In this document: piece by piece, positions 1 through 5,318 of the stretch
How positions within the stretch are numbered: the first letter of the stretch is position 1
How the letters are laid out: every line of letters begins with the position of its first letter
Origin: an uncultured Chloroflexaceae bacterium
Lineage (GTDB): Bacteria; Chloroflexota; Chloroflexia; Chloroflexales; Chloroflexaceae
DNA length: 5,318 nt
NCBI GenBank assembly: GCA_937141995.1
Contig: CAKZQX010000085.1
Span: forward strand, 1-5,318
Direction: 5' to 3'
Notes under the pieces: model-generated
Told to the model about the DNA's origin: nothing
What the model saw: only the letters and a program-made list of their open reading frames with translations
Database searches by the model: none
Made by a program: the position numbers and the translations under genes

Positions 1-1446
1 GAGCGGCGGCGCTGGCCGCCGCTCGCGGGCGAGCTGCGGGTCGAGATCGCGATCGTCGGCGCCGGCTATACCGGGCTCGCGGCAGCACTGCACCTCGCCG
101 AGGCGGGCCGCAGCGTTGTCGTCCTGGAGGTGATGGCGAGCATCCTCGAGTCGGGGACGGCGATCTGCGGCGGCGTGGTGATGGGTGCCGAAACCTCCGT
201 TCAGCGCGCAGCGGGGGTGGAAGACTCCGTTGCCGCGTTTGATGCATATCTGGCGGCGGTTGGCGGCGGTTTTGAAGACCCGGACCTGCGGCGGCTCTGG
301 GCGCAGAACGCGGGCGAAACGGTGGACTGGCTGATCGACCTGGGGGTCGTATTCCCGGTTGAGCATCTCTATGTATCGGGGGTTGAGCGGGATTATGCCG
401 ATATCACCCCGCCGGTTGCGCGCGGTCATATCACCAGCATTCGCAGCGGGCGCATGATTGTCGAGCAACTCTATCAGGCGGCCCAGGAAAAGGGCGCACA
501 GTTCCACTTCAACACCCGGGGCACCCGGCTGATCACCGGGCCGAATGGTGTGATCGTTGGCGTCGCCGCAGAACAGGCGGGGCGGTCGGTGAACATCAGG
601 GCGCGACGGGGGGTGATTCTGGCGACGGCAGGCTTCTCGCGCAACCCGGATTTTATCAAGAACTTTATGCCCAAGATGCTGACGGGGGGCTCCTTTGGCG
701 CGCCGTGGCAGCAGGGCGATGGCATCCTGATGGGGCAGGCCATTGGCGCGCAACTGGTCAATATGTGGATTCCGCAGGCGGCCACGATGGGCGTGCCGAC
801 AACGCCGGATATGACGCCCTGCATGGTGATTACTATCTGGGGTGGTCCCTGCCTGATGGTAGCACAGGATGGTAAGCGCCACTTCCGCGAAGATCTCTAC
901 TACGAGTTTATGTACGATAAAATCGCCGAGCAACCGGGCGGGTTTGTCTGGACGATCTGGGATCAGGCAGTCACCGATCTGGGCGGCAACCGCATTGCCG
1001 TGCCCGCCTTCAGTACCGATCTGCGCACTGAAATTGAGCGCGGCTGGGTCAAAACTGCCCCGACAATCGGCGCGCTGGCCGCGTTGATTGGGGTTGAACC
1101 CGCCACCCTGGAGCAGACGGTCAATGGTTATAATGCCGCGATGGAGCGCGGCGAAGACAGCGAGTTTGGCAAGACGGTCGGACTGGCCCCGGTGGCGCAA
1201 CCGCCCTTCTATGCTGCTAAAACGGTTCCGGCAACCTGTGATACAGCCGGCGGCCTGAAGATCGATCCGGAGACGCGTGTGATCAATGCCCTGGGGCAGC
1301 CGATTCCCCGGCTTTATGCTACGGGCAGTACCACCGGCGGATGGCGCGGCAAGATCTACCCGGGTAGTGGCACGGCGGTCTCTTTCACGATTGCATTTGG
1401 GCGCATCGCCGGCAAGAATGCCGCATATGAGACCATCGTGGAGTAG
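1..1446 (+). CDS. FAD-dependent oxidoreductase, fumarate reductase / 3-ketosteroid dehydrogenase superfamily (5' partial)
   Basis: The frame is open from base 1 to the TAG at 1444-1446, giving 481 residues with the N-terminus outside the window. A start at GTG 130 or ATG 133 is unlikely because it would remove the FAD-binding Rossmann motif. Residues below are counted from base 1. The motif is GAGYTG (20-25) after a hydrophobic strand, closed by VVVLE with the acidic residue at 43. A TAICGGVV segment (53-60), an ATAGF strand (208-212), a REDLYYEF segment (296-303), DTAGGLKID (414-422) and a C-terminal LYATGSTTGG (438-447) follow in the order usual for FAD_binding_2 proteins. Near the end it has YPGSG (453-457) where fumarate reductases carry an NRLGGN-type motif; a Y-P-G-x-G signature is typical of 3-ketosteroid-delta1-dehydrogenases. 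The family moves hydride between FAD and a C-C bond. The substrate cannot be read from the sequence, and a steroid is not implied. No heme domain or signal peptide is visible, so it is probably cytoplasmic. Confidence 0.88.
   Translation, partial: ERRRWPPLAGELRVEIAIVGAGYTGLAAALHLAEAGRSVVVLEVMASILESGTAICGGVVMGAETSVQRAAGVEDSVAAFDAYLAAVGGGFEDPDLRRLWAQNAGETVDWLIDLGVVFPVEHLYVSGVERDYADITPPVARGHITSIRSGRMIVEQLYQAAQEKGAQFHFNTRGTRLITGPNGVIVGVAAEQAGRSVNIRARRGVILATAGFSRNPDFIKNFMPKMLTGGSFGAPWQQGDGILMGQAIGAQLVNMWIPQAATMGVPTTPDMTPCMVITIWGGPCLMVAQDGKRHFREDLYYEFMYDKIAEQPGGFVWTIWDQAVTDLGGNRIAVPAFSTDLRTEIERGWVKTAPTIGALAALIGVEPATLEQTVNGYNAAMERGEDSEFGKTVGLAPVAQPPFYAAKTVPATCDTAGGLKIDPETRVINALGQPIPRLYATGSTTGGWRGKIYPGSGTAVSFTIAFGRIAGKNAAYETIVE
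251..270. repeat. perfect 10-bp tandem repeat inside the flavoprotein gene
   Basis: The 10-mer TGGCGGCGGT occurs twice back to back. It is read in two different frames and encodes part of LAAVGGGF. The unit is not a multiple of three, so gain or loss of a copy would shift the frame. It is most likely a chance product of GC-rich Ala/Gly codons. Confidence 0.6.
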
Positions 1447-1466
1447 GGACGCAGCAGGCTGCGCCC
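1446..1466 (+). terminator. small hairpin directly after the flavoprotein stop codon
   Basis: GGG (1446-1448), a bulged A, then CGCAG (1450-1454) can pair with CTGCG (1459-1463) and CCC (1464-1466) around a CAGG loop, giving an eight-pair stem with one bulge. The first base is the last base of the TAG stop. No T-tract follows. It may help termination together with the next hairpin or protect the mRNA 3' end. Confidence 0.35.
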
Positions 1467-1474
1467 GGTCAGCG

Positions 1475-1500
1475 TGGGGGCGAAACCTCTTTCGCCCCTA
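1475..1500. terminator. probable bidirectional terminator between convergent genes
   Basis: GGGGCGAAA (1477-1485) and TTTCGCCCC (1490-1498) form a perfect 9-bp stem around a four-base CCTC loop; a G-T wobble and an outer T-A pair can extend it to 1475 and 1500. The stem lies between two genes that converge and would fold in transcripts from either strand. Neither side has a long T-run, only the TTT built into the stem, so it is not a classical intrinsic terminator. Its right arm overlaps the TAG stop of the minus-strand gene (1498-1500), so that gene's coding end is part of the structure. Confidence 0.55.
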
Positions 1501-2817
1501 TTCCATTGCCAGGAAGCGCATTGTATCCGCCGAGGATGACTCGAGGGCGCGAAAGATCAGGGCTACCTCTTCGGCATCAGTGGGGATGCTCACCACAGCC
1601 CAGCCCTCCACCACACTGCCGGGGAAGAGATCGGCCGCAAAGATCGGTGTCGGCGGCATAACCAGCGGGCGTTCGTAGGTGATGCTTTGCGCGTCAATAA
1701 TCTCCAGAAATGCGCTGTCGATATGCCGGATCATGTCCGGCTCTCGTCGGTCAACGAGCCGCGCCCGTAGTTGAAGGGCAACGTACTCCATGCCTGGCGG
1801 TGCTTCCGGGTTCAGGGCATTGACCGCCTGGACCAGAGCGTCCGCGTCTGCACCGCGTACAACTTCAACCAGGGTAACTTCCCACTCGTCAGTAATGACG
1901 GTTTCCCCCAGTAGGGCTGGAGCCGTGCGCTGCCTGCCCGCTTCGTTGGGCGTAATCCTGTCCAGGTCCGGTGCCGGCGTGAGCGTCGTGCCCGCTGCGA
2001 CTGCCACAAAGCGCGGGTGCAACGGCCCTTCCTGCACCTGCAACAGCAGGTTTTCTTCATCAAGCCCAATCTCAAACACAAACTGCACTTCGGCTTGTTC
2101 ACCCGGCAGCACTTCGTTGCCCGGCGGATGCGGCGGCACTGCCGGAGCCTGGCGATAGAGCCGGTGCTGGTCGCCGGTCACGCGCAGATCAATTGCGGTT
2201 AGCGTGTTTCTGGGCTCTGGCCCGGCTGAGATGTTGGTCAATTGTACCGTTGCTATCAGGTAAGTATGCTCAATACGCGGCAGGGCATTGAGGGGATTAG
2301 TCGCGTCAATGATGCGCACTGCCTCCTCGCCATACACGACATCGGTGATGACAACGGCCCAATGCTCAAAGCGCAGTTCAGTGCTGGGGGGGAACGGATC
2401 ACTACGACTACTGCCCGGCTCGGTCGGTGTTGGTGTCGGCTCGATGGGGGTGGAACTAGGGACTGGTGTTGCCGTAATCAATTCGGGGGATGCCGGTATG
2501 GCGGCAGCGGTAGCGCTTGCCGCCATCGCTGTCTCGGTCAGCCACATTGCCCCGGTTCTGCGTACACCGGGTGGGCGTGCCTGTCGGGTCGGTGGCGTGA
2601 AGCGCGTCGGTTGCGGTGGCGGTGTGGCCGTTTGGGTTGGCGTGACGGAGGATGTTACTGCCAGGCTTACCCCAACCGGGACTGGTGCCGAGGCCGTATG
2701 TTCCATGGCGGTGACGATGATCAGCCGGATCATGATCACACACCCGGTAGCGAAAATAACCAGCGCGGCCAGGAGCATCCCGTTTGTGCCGTGATGATGA
2801 GTTTCAGCATGATGCAT
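1498..2817 (-). CDS. membrane-anchored protein with Pro/Thr-rich stalk and tandem DUF4352-like domains
   Basis: 439 residues of unknown function. A His-rich N-tip (MHHAETHHHG) is followed by one hydrophobic segment at about 14-38, probably an uncleaved membrane anchor. ATGC at 23-26 resembles a weak lipobox, but hydrophobic residues continue past the Cys, so a lipoprotein is less likely. Residues 41-144 are a Pro/Thr/Ser/Ala-rich low-complexity stalk with TPTPTEP. Two related domains follow, about 145-275 and 302-438. Each opens with W-x-V-x(2)-x-x-V-V-x-G and then an N-x-L-N or N-P-L-N region, a P-x-x-E/M-E aromatic segment and a beta strand (HTYLIATVQL; EYVALQL). Each closes with L-x-PG-x(3)-E and further strands. 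This matches the general DUF4352 (Telomeric repeat-binding factor 2-like) immunoglobulin-like pattern. ATG 2817 is the only upstream start in frame and has a good Shine-Dalgarno. Orientation is probably N-in, with the domains outside the membrane. A terminator separates it from ftsH upstream. Confidence 0.85.
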   Translation of the reverse strand: MHHAETHHHGTNGMLLAALVIFATGCVIMIRLIIVTAMEHTASAPVPVGVSLAVTSSVTPTQTATPPPQPTRFTPPTRQARPPGVRRTGAMWLTETAMAASATAAAIPASPELITATPVPSSTPIEPTPTPTEPGSSRSDPFPPSTELRFEHWAVVITDVVYGEEAVRIIDATNPLNALPRIEHTYLIATVQLTNISAGPEPRNTLTAIDLRVTGDQHRLYRQAPAVPPHPPGNEVLPGEQAEVQFVFEIGLDEENLLLQVQEGPLHPRFVAVAAGTTLTPAPDLDRITPNEAGRQRTAPALLGETVITDEWEVTLVEVVRGADADALVQAVNALNPEAPPGMEYVALQLRARLVDRREPDMIRHIDSAFLEIIDAQSITYERPLVMPPTPIFAADLFPGSVVEGWAVVSIPTDAEEVALIFRALESSSADTMRFLAME

Positions 2818-2826
2818 CGCGCGGTG

Positions 2827-2833
2827 TCCTTCT
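2827..2833 (-). promoter_or_regulatory. Shine-Dalgarno of the DUF4352-like gene
   Basis: On the minus strand AGAAGGA lies nine bases upstream of the ATG at 2817. No other start codon occurs in frame between this ATG and the nearest upstream in-frame TAG, so the site fixes the start. Of the remaining 2834-2916 I can say only that it should carry this gene's promoter. I found no pair of boxes good enough to name. Confidence 0.7.
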
Positions 2834-2916
2834 GTGGTGAAGTTCTGCTCGTTCTTTCCAGCCTACACCATGGCGCGTACGGCAGCATTACCGTCACTGA
2901 AGCGAATGCACGGTGC

Positions 2917-2954
2917 AAAAAGAAACGGCCTGGGTGCAACTGCACCCAGGCCGT
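2917..2954 (-). terminator. strong intrinsic terminator of ftsH
   Basis: ACGGCCTGGGTGCA (2925-2938) and TGCACCCAGGCCGT (2941-2954) are perfect 14-base complements; in RNA this gives about 13 pairs with a tetraloop. Read on the minus strand the stem is followed by TTTCTTTTT (2925 down to 2917; its first T also closes the stem). The structure lies 34 bases past the ftsH stop. GC-rich stem, small loop and U-tract make this a classical Rho-independent terminator acting on ftsH. It should isolate ftsH from the next minus-strand gene. Confidence 0.92.
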
Positions 2955-2988
2955 CCGGCTGATTCTATTTGGATAAACCTCCTGCTGC

Positions 2989-4992
2989 CTACGTGGGCAG
3001 GATGCCCGGTCGGGGCTGCGGTCGCGGCTTATCTTCGTCAGTGACCGGCGCATTGGGCGACGGCATGCTGGGTGGTGCCGGTGGTGGCACATCATCACCC
3101 TGAATAGCTGCCTCCAGCCCTTCGCGGTCCAGTGTTTCATGCTCCAACAGGGCTGTCGCCACCCGATCCAGTACACTGCGGTGCTCAGTCAGAATATTAA
3201 CAGCCTTCTCCATGCGCTCATGCAGCAGCGTACGCACGGTTTCATCCAGTAGGGCGGCGGTCGCCTCGCTGTGATCGCGTGGCCCGGCCATCTCGCGGCC
3301 CAGGAAGGGATTCTCGGCGCTGTCGGTGGCAAAAAGTAGACCCAGTTCCTGGCTCATCCCCCAGCGTCCGACCATCCGGCGTGCCAGTTGGGTCGCACGC
3401 TGCAGATCATTCTCTGCGCCGGTAGTAATCTCGCCGATGGCAACCTGTTCGGCAGCGCGGCCACCCAGCATCATCGCCAGTTGCGACATTAGATACTGGC
3501 GCGAATAGTTGAAGCGGTCGCCCTCCGGCAGATACTCCGTAACACCCATGGCTCGCCCGCGCGGAATAATCGTGATCTTGTTGACCGGGTCGGTTTCCGG
3601 TAACTGGCGCGCAACCATGGCATGGCCGGCCTCATGATAAGCCACAACCTTGCGCTCATAATCGCTCATTAGCACGGGCCGCTCGGTTCCCAGGACGATC
3701 TTATCGAGTGCCTCGGTGAAGTGTATCTTACGGATCAGCCGGTCCCCACGTCGTGCGGCATGCAGCGCGGCCTCGTTGACCAGGTTTGCCAGATCCGCCC
3801 CGGCAAAACCGGGCGTCTGGCGGGCAACAATGGATGGGTCAACATCGGAGGCAACCGGCTTGCCGCGCAGATGGATCTTCAGCACCGCCTCACGTCCGCG
3901 TACATCGGGCAGGCCGACGGTGATTTGCCGGTCAAAGCGGCCGGGGCGTAGCAGTGCCGGGTCGAGCACATCCGGGCGGTTGGTTGCGGCGATGATGATG
4001 ACGTTGGTATCGCCTTCAAAGCCGTCCATCTCGACCAGGATCTGGTTCAGGGTCTGCTCACGCTCGTCGTTACCGCCACCCATACCCGCGCCACGCTGGC
4101 GACCGATGGCATCGAGCTCATCTACAAAGACGATTGCCGGGGCATTGCGCCGTGCCTGCTCAAACAGGTCACGCACGCGACTCGCGCCCACACCGACAAA
4201 CAGTTCGACAAACTCGCTGGCGCTGGTGCTGAAGAAGGGTACGCCGGCCTCACCTGCTACGGCGCGTGCCAGCAGGGTCTTCCCGGTACCGGGAGGGCCA
4301 ATCAGCAGTGCGCCACGCGGGATCTTCGCGCCGAGCTTGCGGTAGCGCTCCGGCTGCTTGAGGAAGTCAACGACCTCAACCAGTTCGCGCTTGGCCTCAT
4401 CTGCGCCGGCTACATCATCAAACTTCACGCTGGGGCGATCCATCGAGTGGGATTTGGCCCGCGAACGGCTAAAGTTGAAGATGCCCTGCTGCCCCCGCAT
4501 CTGCTGGCGCATCATAAAGACAATCAGCAGGACAATCAGCAGCGCGGGGCCGAACGCAAAGAGGACATTCATCAAAATTGAAGGACTCTCCTCACGTGCG
4601 GTTATCTCTACGCCCTCCTCCTGGAGCAGCGGAATCAGGCTCTCATCGCCAATGCCGGGAATGGTTGTTGTGAAGCTATCGAACTCATCGGGCGCACTCA
4701 CAAACGGGAATTGACCCTCAACCTGGGTATCTTCCGGCGGTGCGATTGACTCGACCAGTGTGCCACGCACCTGCTGGTCCACAATTGTGACTTCGGAGAC
4801 ATTGCCCTCGCGCACTTCAGCCACAAAGGTGCTGTAGGGCATCTCCAGCGACGGCTCACCCGGCCGGAAGCTAAACAGATTCCAGAGCATTAGGGCGGCC
4901 AGCAGGAAGATCAAAATGCGAATATTCGGCAACCAGCGAGGCGGCCCCCCTCCCTGGTTGGGATTTGACTTGTTGTTATTTCTTGGTAGCAT
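2989..4992 (-). CDS. ftsH: ATP-dependent zinc metalloprotease FtsH
   Basis: Complete, 667 residues, a usual length for the family. FtsH is a hexameric inner-membrane AAA+ protease that extracts and degrades misfolded membrane proteins and short-lived regulators at the cytoplasmic face. Order of parts: a basic Asn/Pro-rich N-tip; transmembrane segment 1 (about 24-41); the FtsH extracellular domain (about 43-138); transmembrane segment 2 (about 139-161); AAA+ domain with Walker A GPPGTGKT (232-239), pore loop FVELFVGVG (261-269), Walker B IVFVDE (287-292) and RPGRFDR (349-355) carrying the arginine fingers. The M41 peptidase has HEAGH (453-457) and the likely third zinc ligand D529 in [11 protein letters not shown]. 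All key residues are intact. The last 35 residues are a Pro-rich, probably disordered tail. An in-frame TAG at 5005-5007 rules out a longer start, and AGAGGA sits eight bases before the ATG. It has its own terminator, so it is probably monocistronic. Confidence 0.98.
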   Translation of the reverse strand: MLPRNNNKSNPNQGGGPPRWLPNIRILIFLLAALMLWNLFSFRPGEPSLEMPYSTFVAEVREGNVSEVTIVDQQVRGTLVESIAPPEDTQVEGQFPFVSAPDEFDSFTTTIPGIGDESLIPLLQEEGVEITAREESPSILMNVLFAFGPALLIVLLIVFMMRQQMRGQQGIFNFSRSRAKSHSMDRPSVKFDDVAGADEAKRELVEVVDFLKQPERYRKLGAKIPRGALLIGPPGTGKTLLARAVAGEAGVPFFSTSASEFVELFVGVGASRVRDLFEQARRNAPAIVFVDELDAIGRQRGAGMGGGNDEREQTLNQILVEMDGFEGDTNVIIIAATNRPDVLDPALLRPGRFDRQITVGLPDVRGREAVLKIHLRGKPVASDVDPSIVARQTPGFAGADLANLVNEAALHAARRGDRLIRKIHFTEALDKIVLGTERPVLMSDYERKVVAYHEAGHAMVARQLPETDPVNKITIIPRGRAMGVTEYLPEGDRFNYSRQYLMSQLAMMLGGRAAEQVAIGEITTGAENDLQRATQLARRMVGRWGMSQELGLLFATDSAENPFLGREMAGPRDHSEATAALLDETVRTLLHERMEKAVNILTEHRSVLDRVATALLEHETLDREGLEAAIQGDDVPPPAPPSMPSPNAPVTDEDKPRPQPRPGILPT

Positions 4993-5000
4993 TATTCTTA

Positions 5001-5006
5001 TCCTCT
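5001..5006 (-). promoter_or_regulatory. Shine-Dalgarno of ftsH
   Basis: AGAGGA on the minus strand ends eight bases before the ATG at 4992. The in-frame stop TAG (5005-5007) overlaps it, so no longer protein is possible. Confidence 0.75.
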
Positions 5007-5012
5007 ATTGAT

Positions 5013-5043
5013 GCAACCATTGGCAACACTGCTCGATGGTTGC
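5013..5043 (-). repeat. inverted repeat in the ftsH leader, next to the ribosome site
   Basis: ATGGTTGC (5036-5043 on plus) and GCAACCAT (5013-5020) are perfect 8-base complements with a 15-base loop. In the ftsH mRNA the stem would end six bases before the Shine-Dalgarno, close enough to influence ribosome access. It could instead be a DNA operator, since the arm centres are 23 bases apart, about two helical turns. Which of these applies, if any, cannot be told from sequence. Confidence 0.5.
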
Positions 5044-5068
5044 GCCATTCAGATTTTACACCCGGTAG

Positions 5069-5105
5069 CCAGGATCATCCTCCTTTCGCTATCGCAAGAT
5101 CCTGG
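5069..5105 (-). repeat. second inverted repeat in the ftsH leader with a Shine-Dalgarno-like loop
   Basis: CCAGGATC (5069-5076) and GATCCTGG (5098-5105) are perfect 8-base complements around a 21-base loop. On the minus strand the loop contains AAAGGAGG (5086-5079), a near-ideal Shine-Dalgarno, immediately followed by an ATG (5078-5076) that opens a nine-residue reading frame, MILATGCKI, ending in TGA at 5051-5049. There is no spacer between the GGAGG and this ATG, so initiation there would be poor. The element may be a leader structure or a ribosome standby site. Confidence 0.45.
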
Positions 5106-5106
5106 A

Positions 5107-5318
5107 TGAAGCGCATACTATGAATGTTGCTCTGCGTTGCGGCGTACAAAATGTGTGTGTTATTTGTGCAATTGATGTAATCAGGTGTACCTTTATTGTA
5201 CCCTAAACCGGCAACAGTTTATAGGGGTTATGTATTAATTCTGAATTAGAAATGATAACTTTCTGTCGGTTGATCCTTCCCTGTGTGACAGGAGTTGCCT
5301 GGTGGGTGGGCAAACCGG
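5107..5318 (-). promoter_or_regulatory. AT-richer upstream region, probable location of the ftsH promoter
   Basis: No gene is supported in the 326 bases upstream of ftsH. Base composition becomes visibly AT-richer from about 5145 to 5265. The best minus-strand -10 candidates are TACAAT (5200-5195) and TATCAT (5257-5252), but neither has a good -35 box 16-18 bases away. TGTACC occurs twice on the plus strand, at 5186-5191 and 5197-5202, exactly 11 bases apart, and the second copy overlaps the TACAAT. A TG run (about 5152-5160) lies nearer the gene. There is no CIRCE heat-shock operator. The location is plausible, but the exact boxes are not established. Confidence 0.35.

Noticed and set aside
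130..135. GTG/ATG as the start of the flavoprotein gene, with GGAGG just upstream
   Set aside because: The same frame is open to base 1 and encodes the FAD-binding GAGYTG motif at 58-75. The GGAGG overlaps the candidate GTG and is only two bases from the ATG, and it is explained as codons for Leu-Glu-Val.
2450..2720. Repetitive GGT/TGG-rich plus-strand stretch as a possible DNA repeat array
   Set aside because: There is no regular unit or spacing. The pattern is the complement of Thr/Pro/Ala codons in the stalk of the minus-strand protein.
2242..2976. 244-residue plus-strand open frame opposite the DUF4352-like gene
   Set aside because: It is antisense to a well-supported gene and runs through the ftsH terminator. 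The protein is an odd Cys/Arg/Gly-rich string with no recognisable motif, as expected from the complement of Pro/Thr-rich codons.
3716..4345. 209-residue plus-strand open frame opposite ftsH
   Set aside because: It is the complement of the conserved AAA+ domain of ftsH; it is rich in Ser, Arg and Pro with no domain or independent ribosome site.
5068..5090. Resemblance of GGATCATCCTCCTTTC on the plus strand to the 3' end of 16S rRNA
   Set aside because: Only the anti-Shine-Dalgarno core and a few flanking bases match, with an extra base, and the preceding bases do not form helix 45. It is simply the complement of an AAAGGAGG site.
5144..5169. Imperfect inverted repeat GTACAAA / TTTGTGC
   Set aside because: It has only seven pairs with a mismatch on the ftsH strand and a 12-base TG-rich loop; chance is likely in an AT-rich region.

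Overview
The window looks like a stretch of bacterial chromosome of moderately high GC content. Chloroflexota (the Chloroflexus/Roseiflexus side) is the best guess. This rests on the Thr/Pro-rich 'TPTPTEP' style linker of a membrane-anchored protein with tandem DUF4352-like domains, and on the general look of the FtsH. It is an inference from protein style, not from a marker gene. There are no RNA genes, insertion sequences, CRISPR arrays or prophage genes that I can support.

Layout, left to right. (1) Positions 1-1446, plus strand: a flavoprotein dehydrogenase/reductase of the fumarate reductase / 3-ketosteroid dehydrogenase superfamily, cut off at its 5' side by the window edge. (2) Positions 1446-1500: a short convergent gap with two hairpins. 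The stronger one overlaps the stop codon of the facing gene and probably acts as a shared terminator. (3) Positions 1498-2817, minus strand: a 439-residue protein with an N-terminal membrane anchor, a long Pro/Thr/Ala-rich stalk and two related beta-rich domains outside the membrane. (4) Positions 2818-2988: 171 bp without a gene, holding a textbook intrinsic terminator for the next gene. (5) Positions 2989-4992, minus strand: a complete FtsH, the membrane AAA+ zinc protease. (6) Positions 4993-5318: an AT-richer region without a supported gene. It holds the ftsH Shine-Dalgarno, two inverted repeats that would fold in the ftsH leader, and probably the ftsH promoter.

The two minus-strand genes face the same way, but a strong terminator stands between them, so they are probably separate transcription units. 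FtsH would degrade membrane and regulatory proteins at the cytoplasmic face, while the DUF4352-like protein presents its domains outside the cell membrane. Nothing in the sequence ties the flavoprotein functionally to either. I see no convincing new system here. The points most worth a second look are the hybrid look of the flavoprotein N-terminus, the tandem domain protein of unknown function, and the structured ftsH leader with a strong Shine-Dalgarno inside a hairpin loop.
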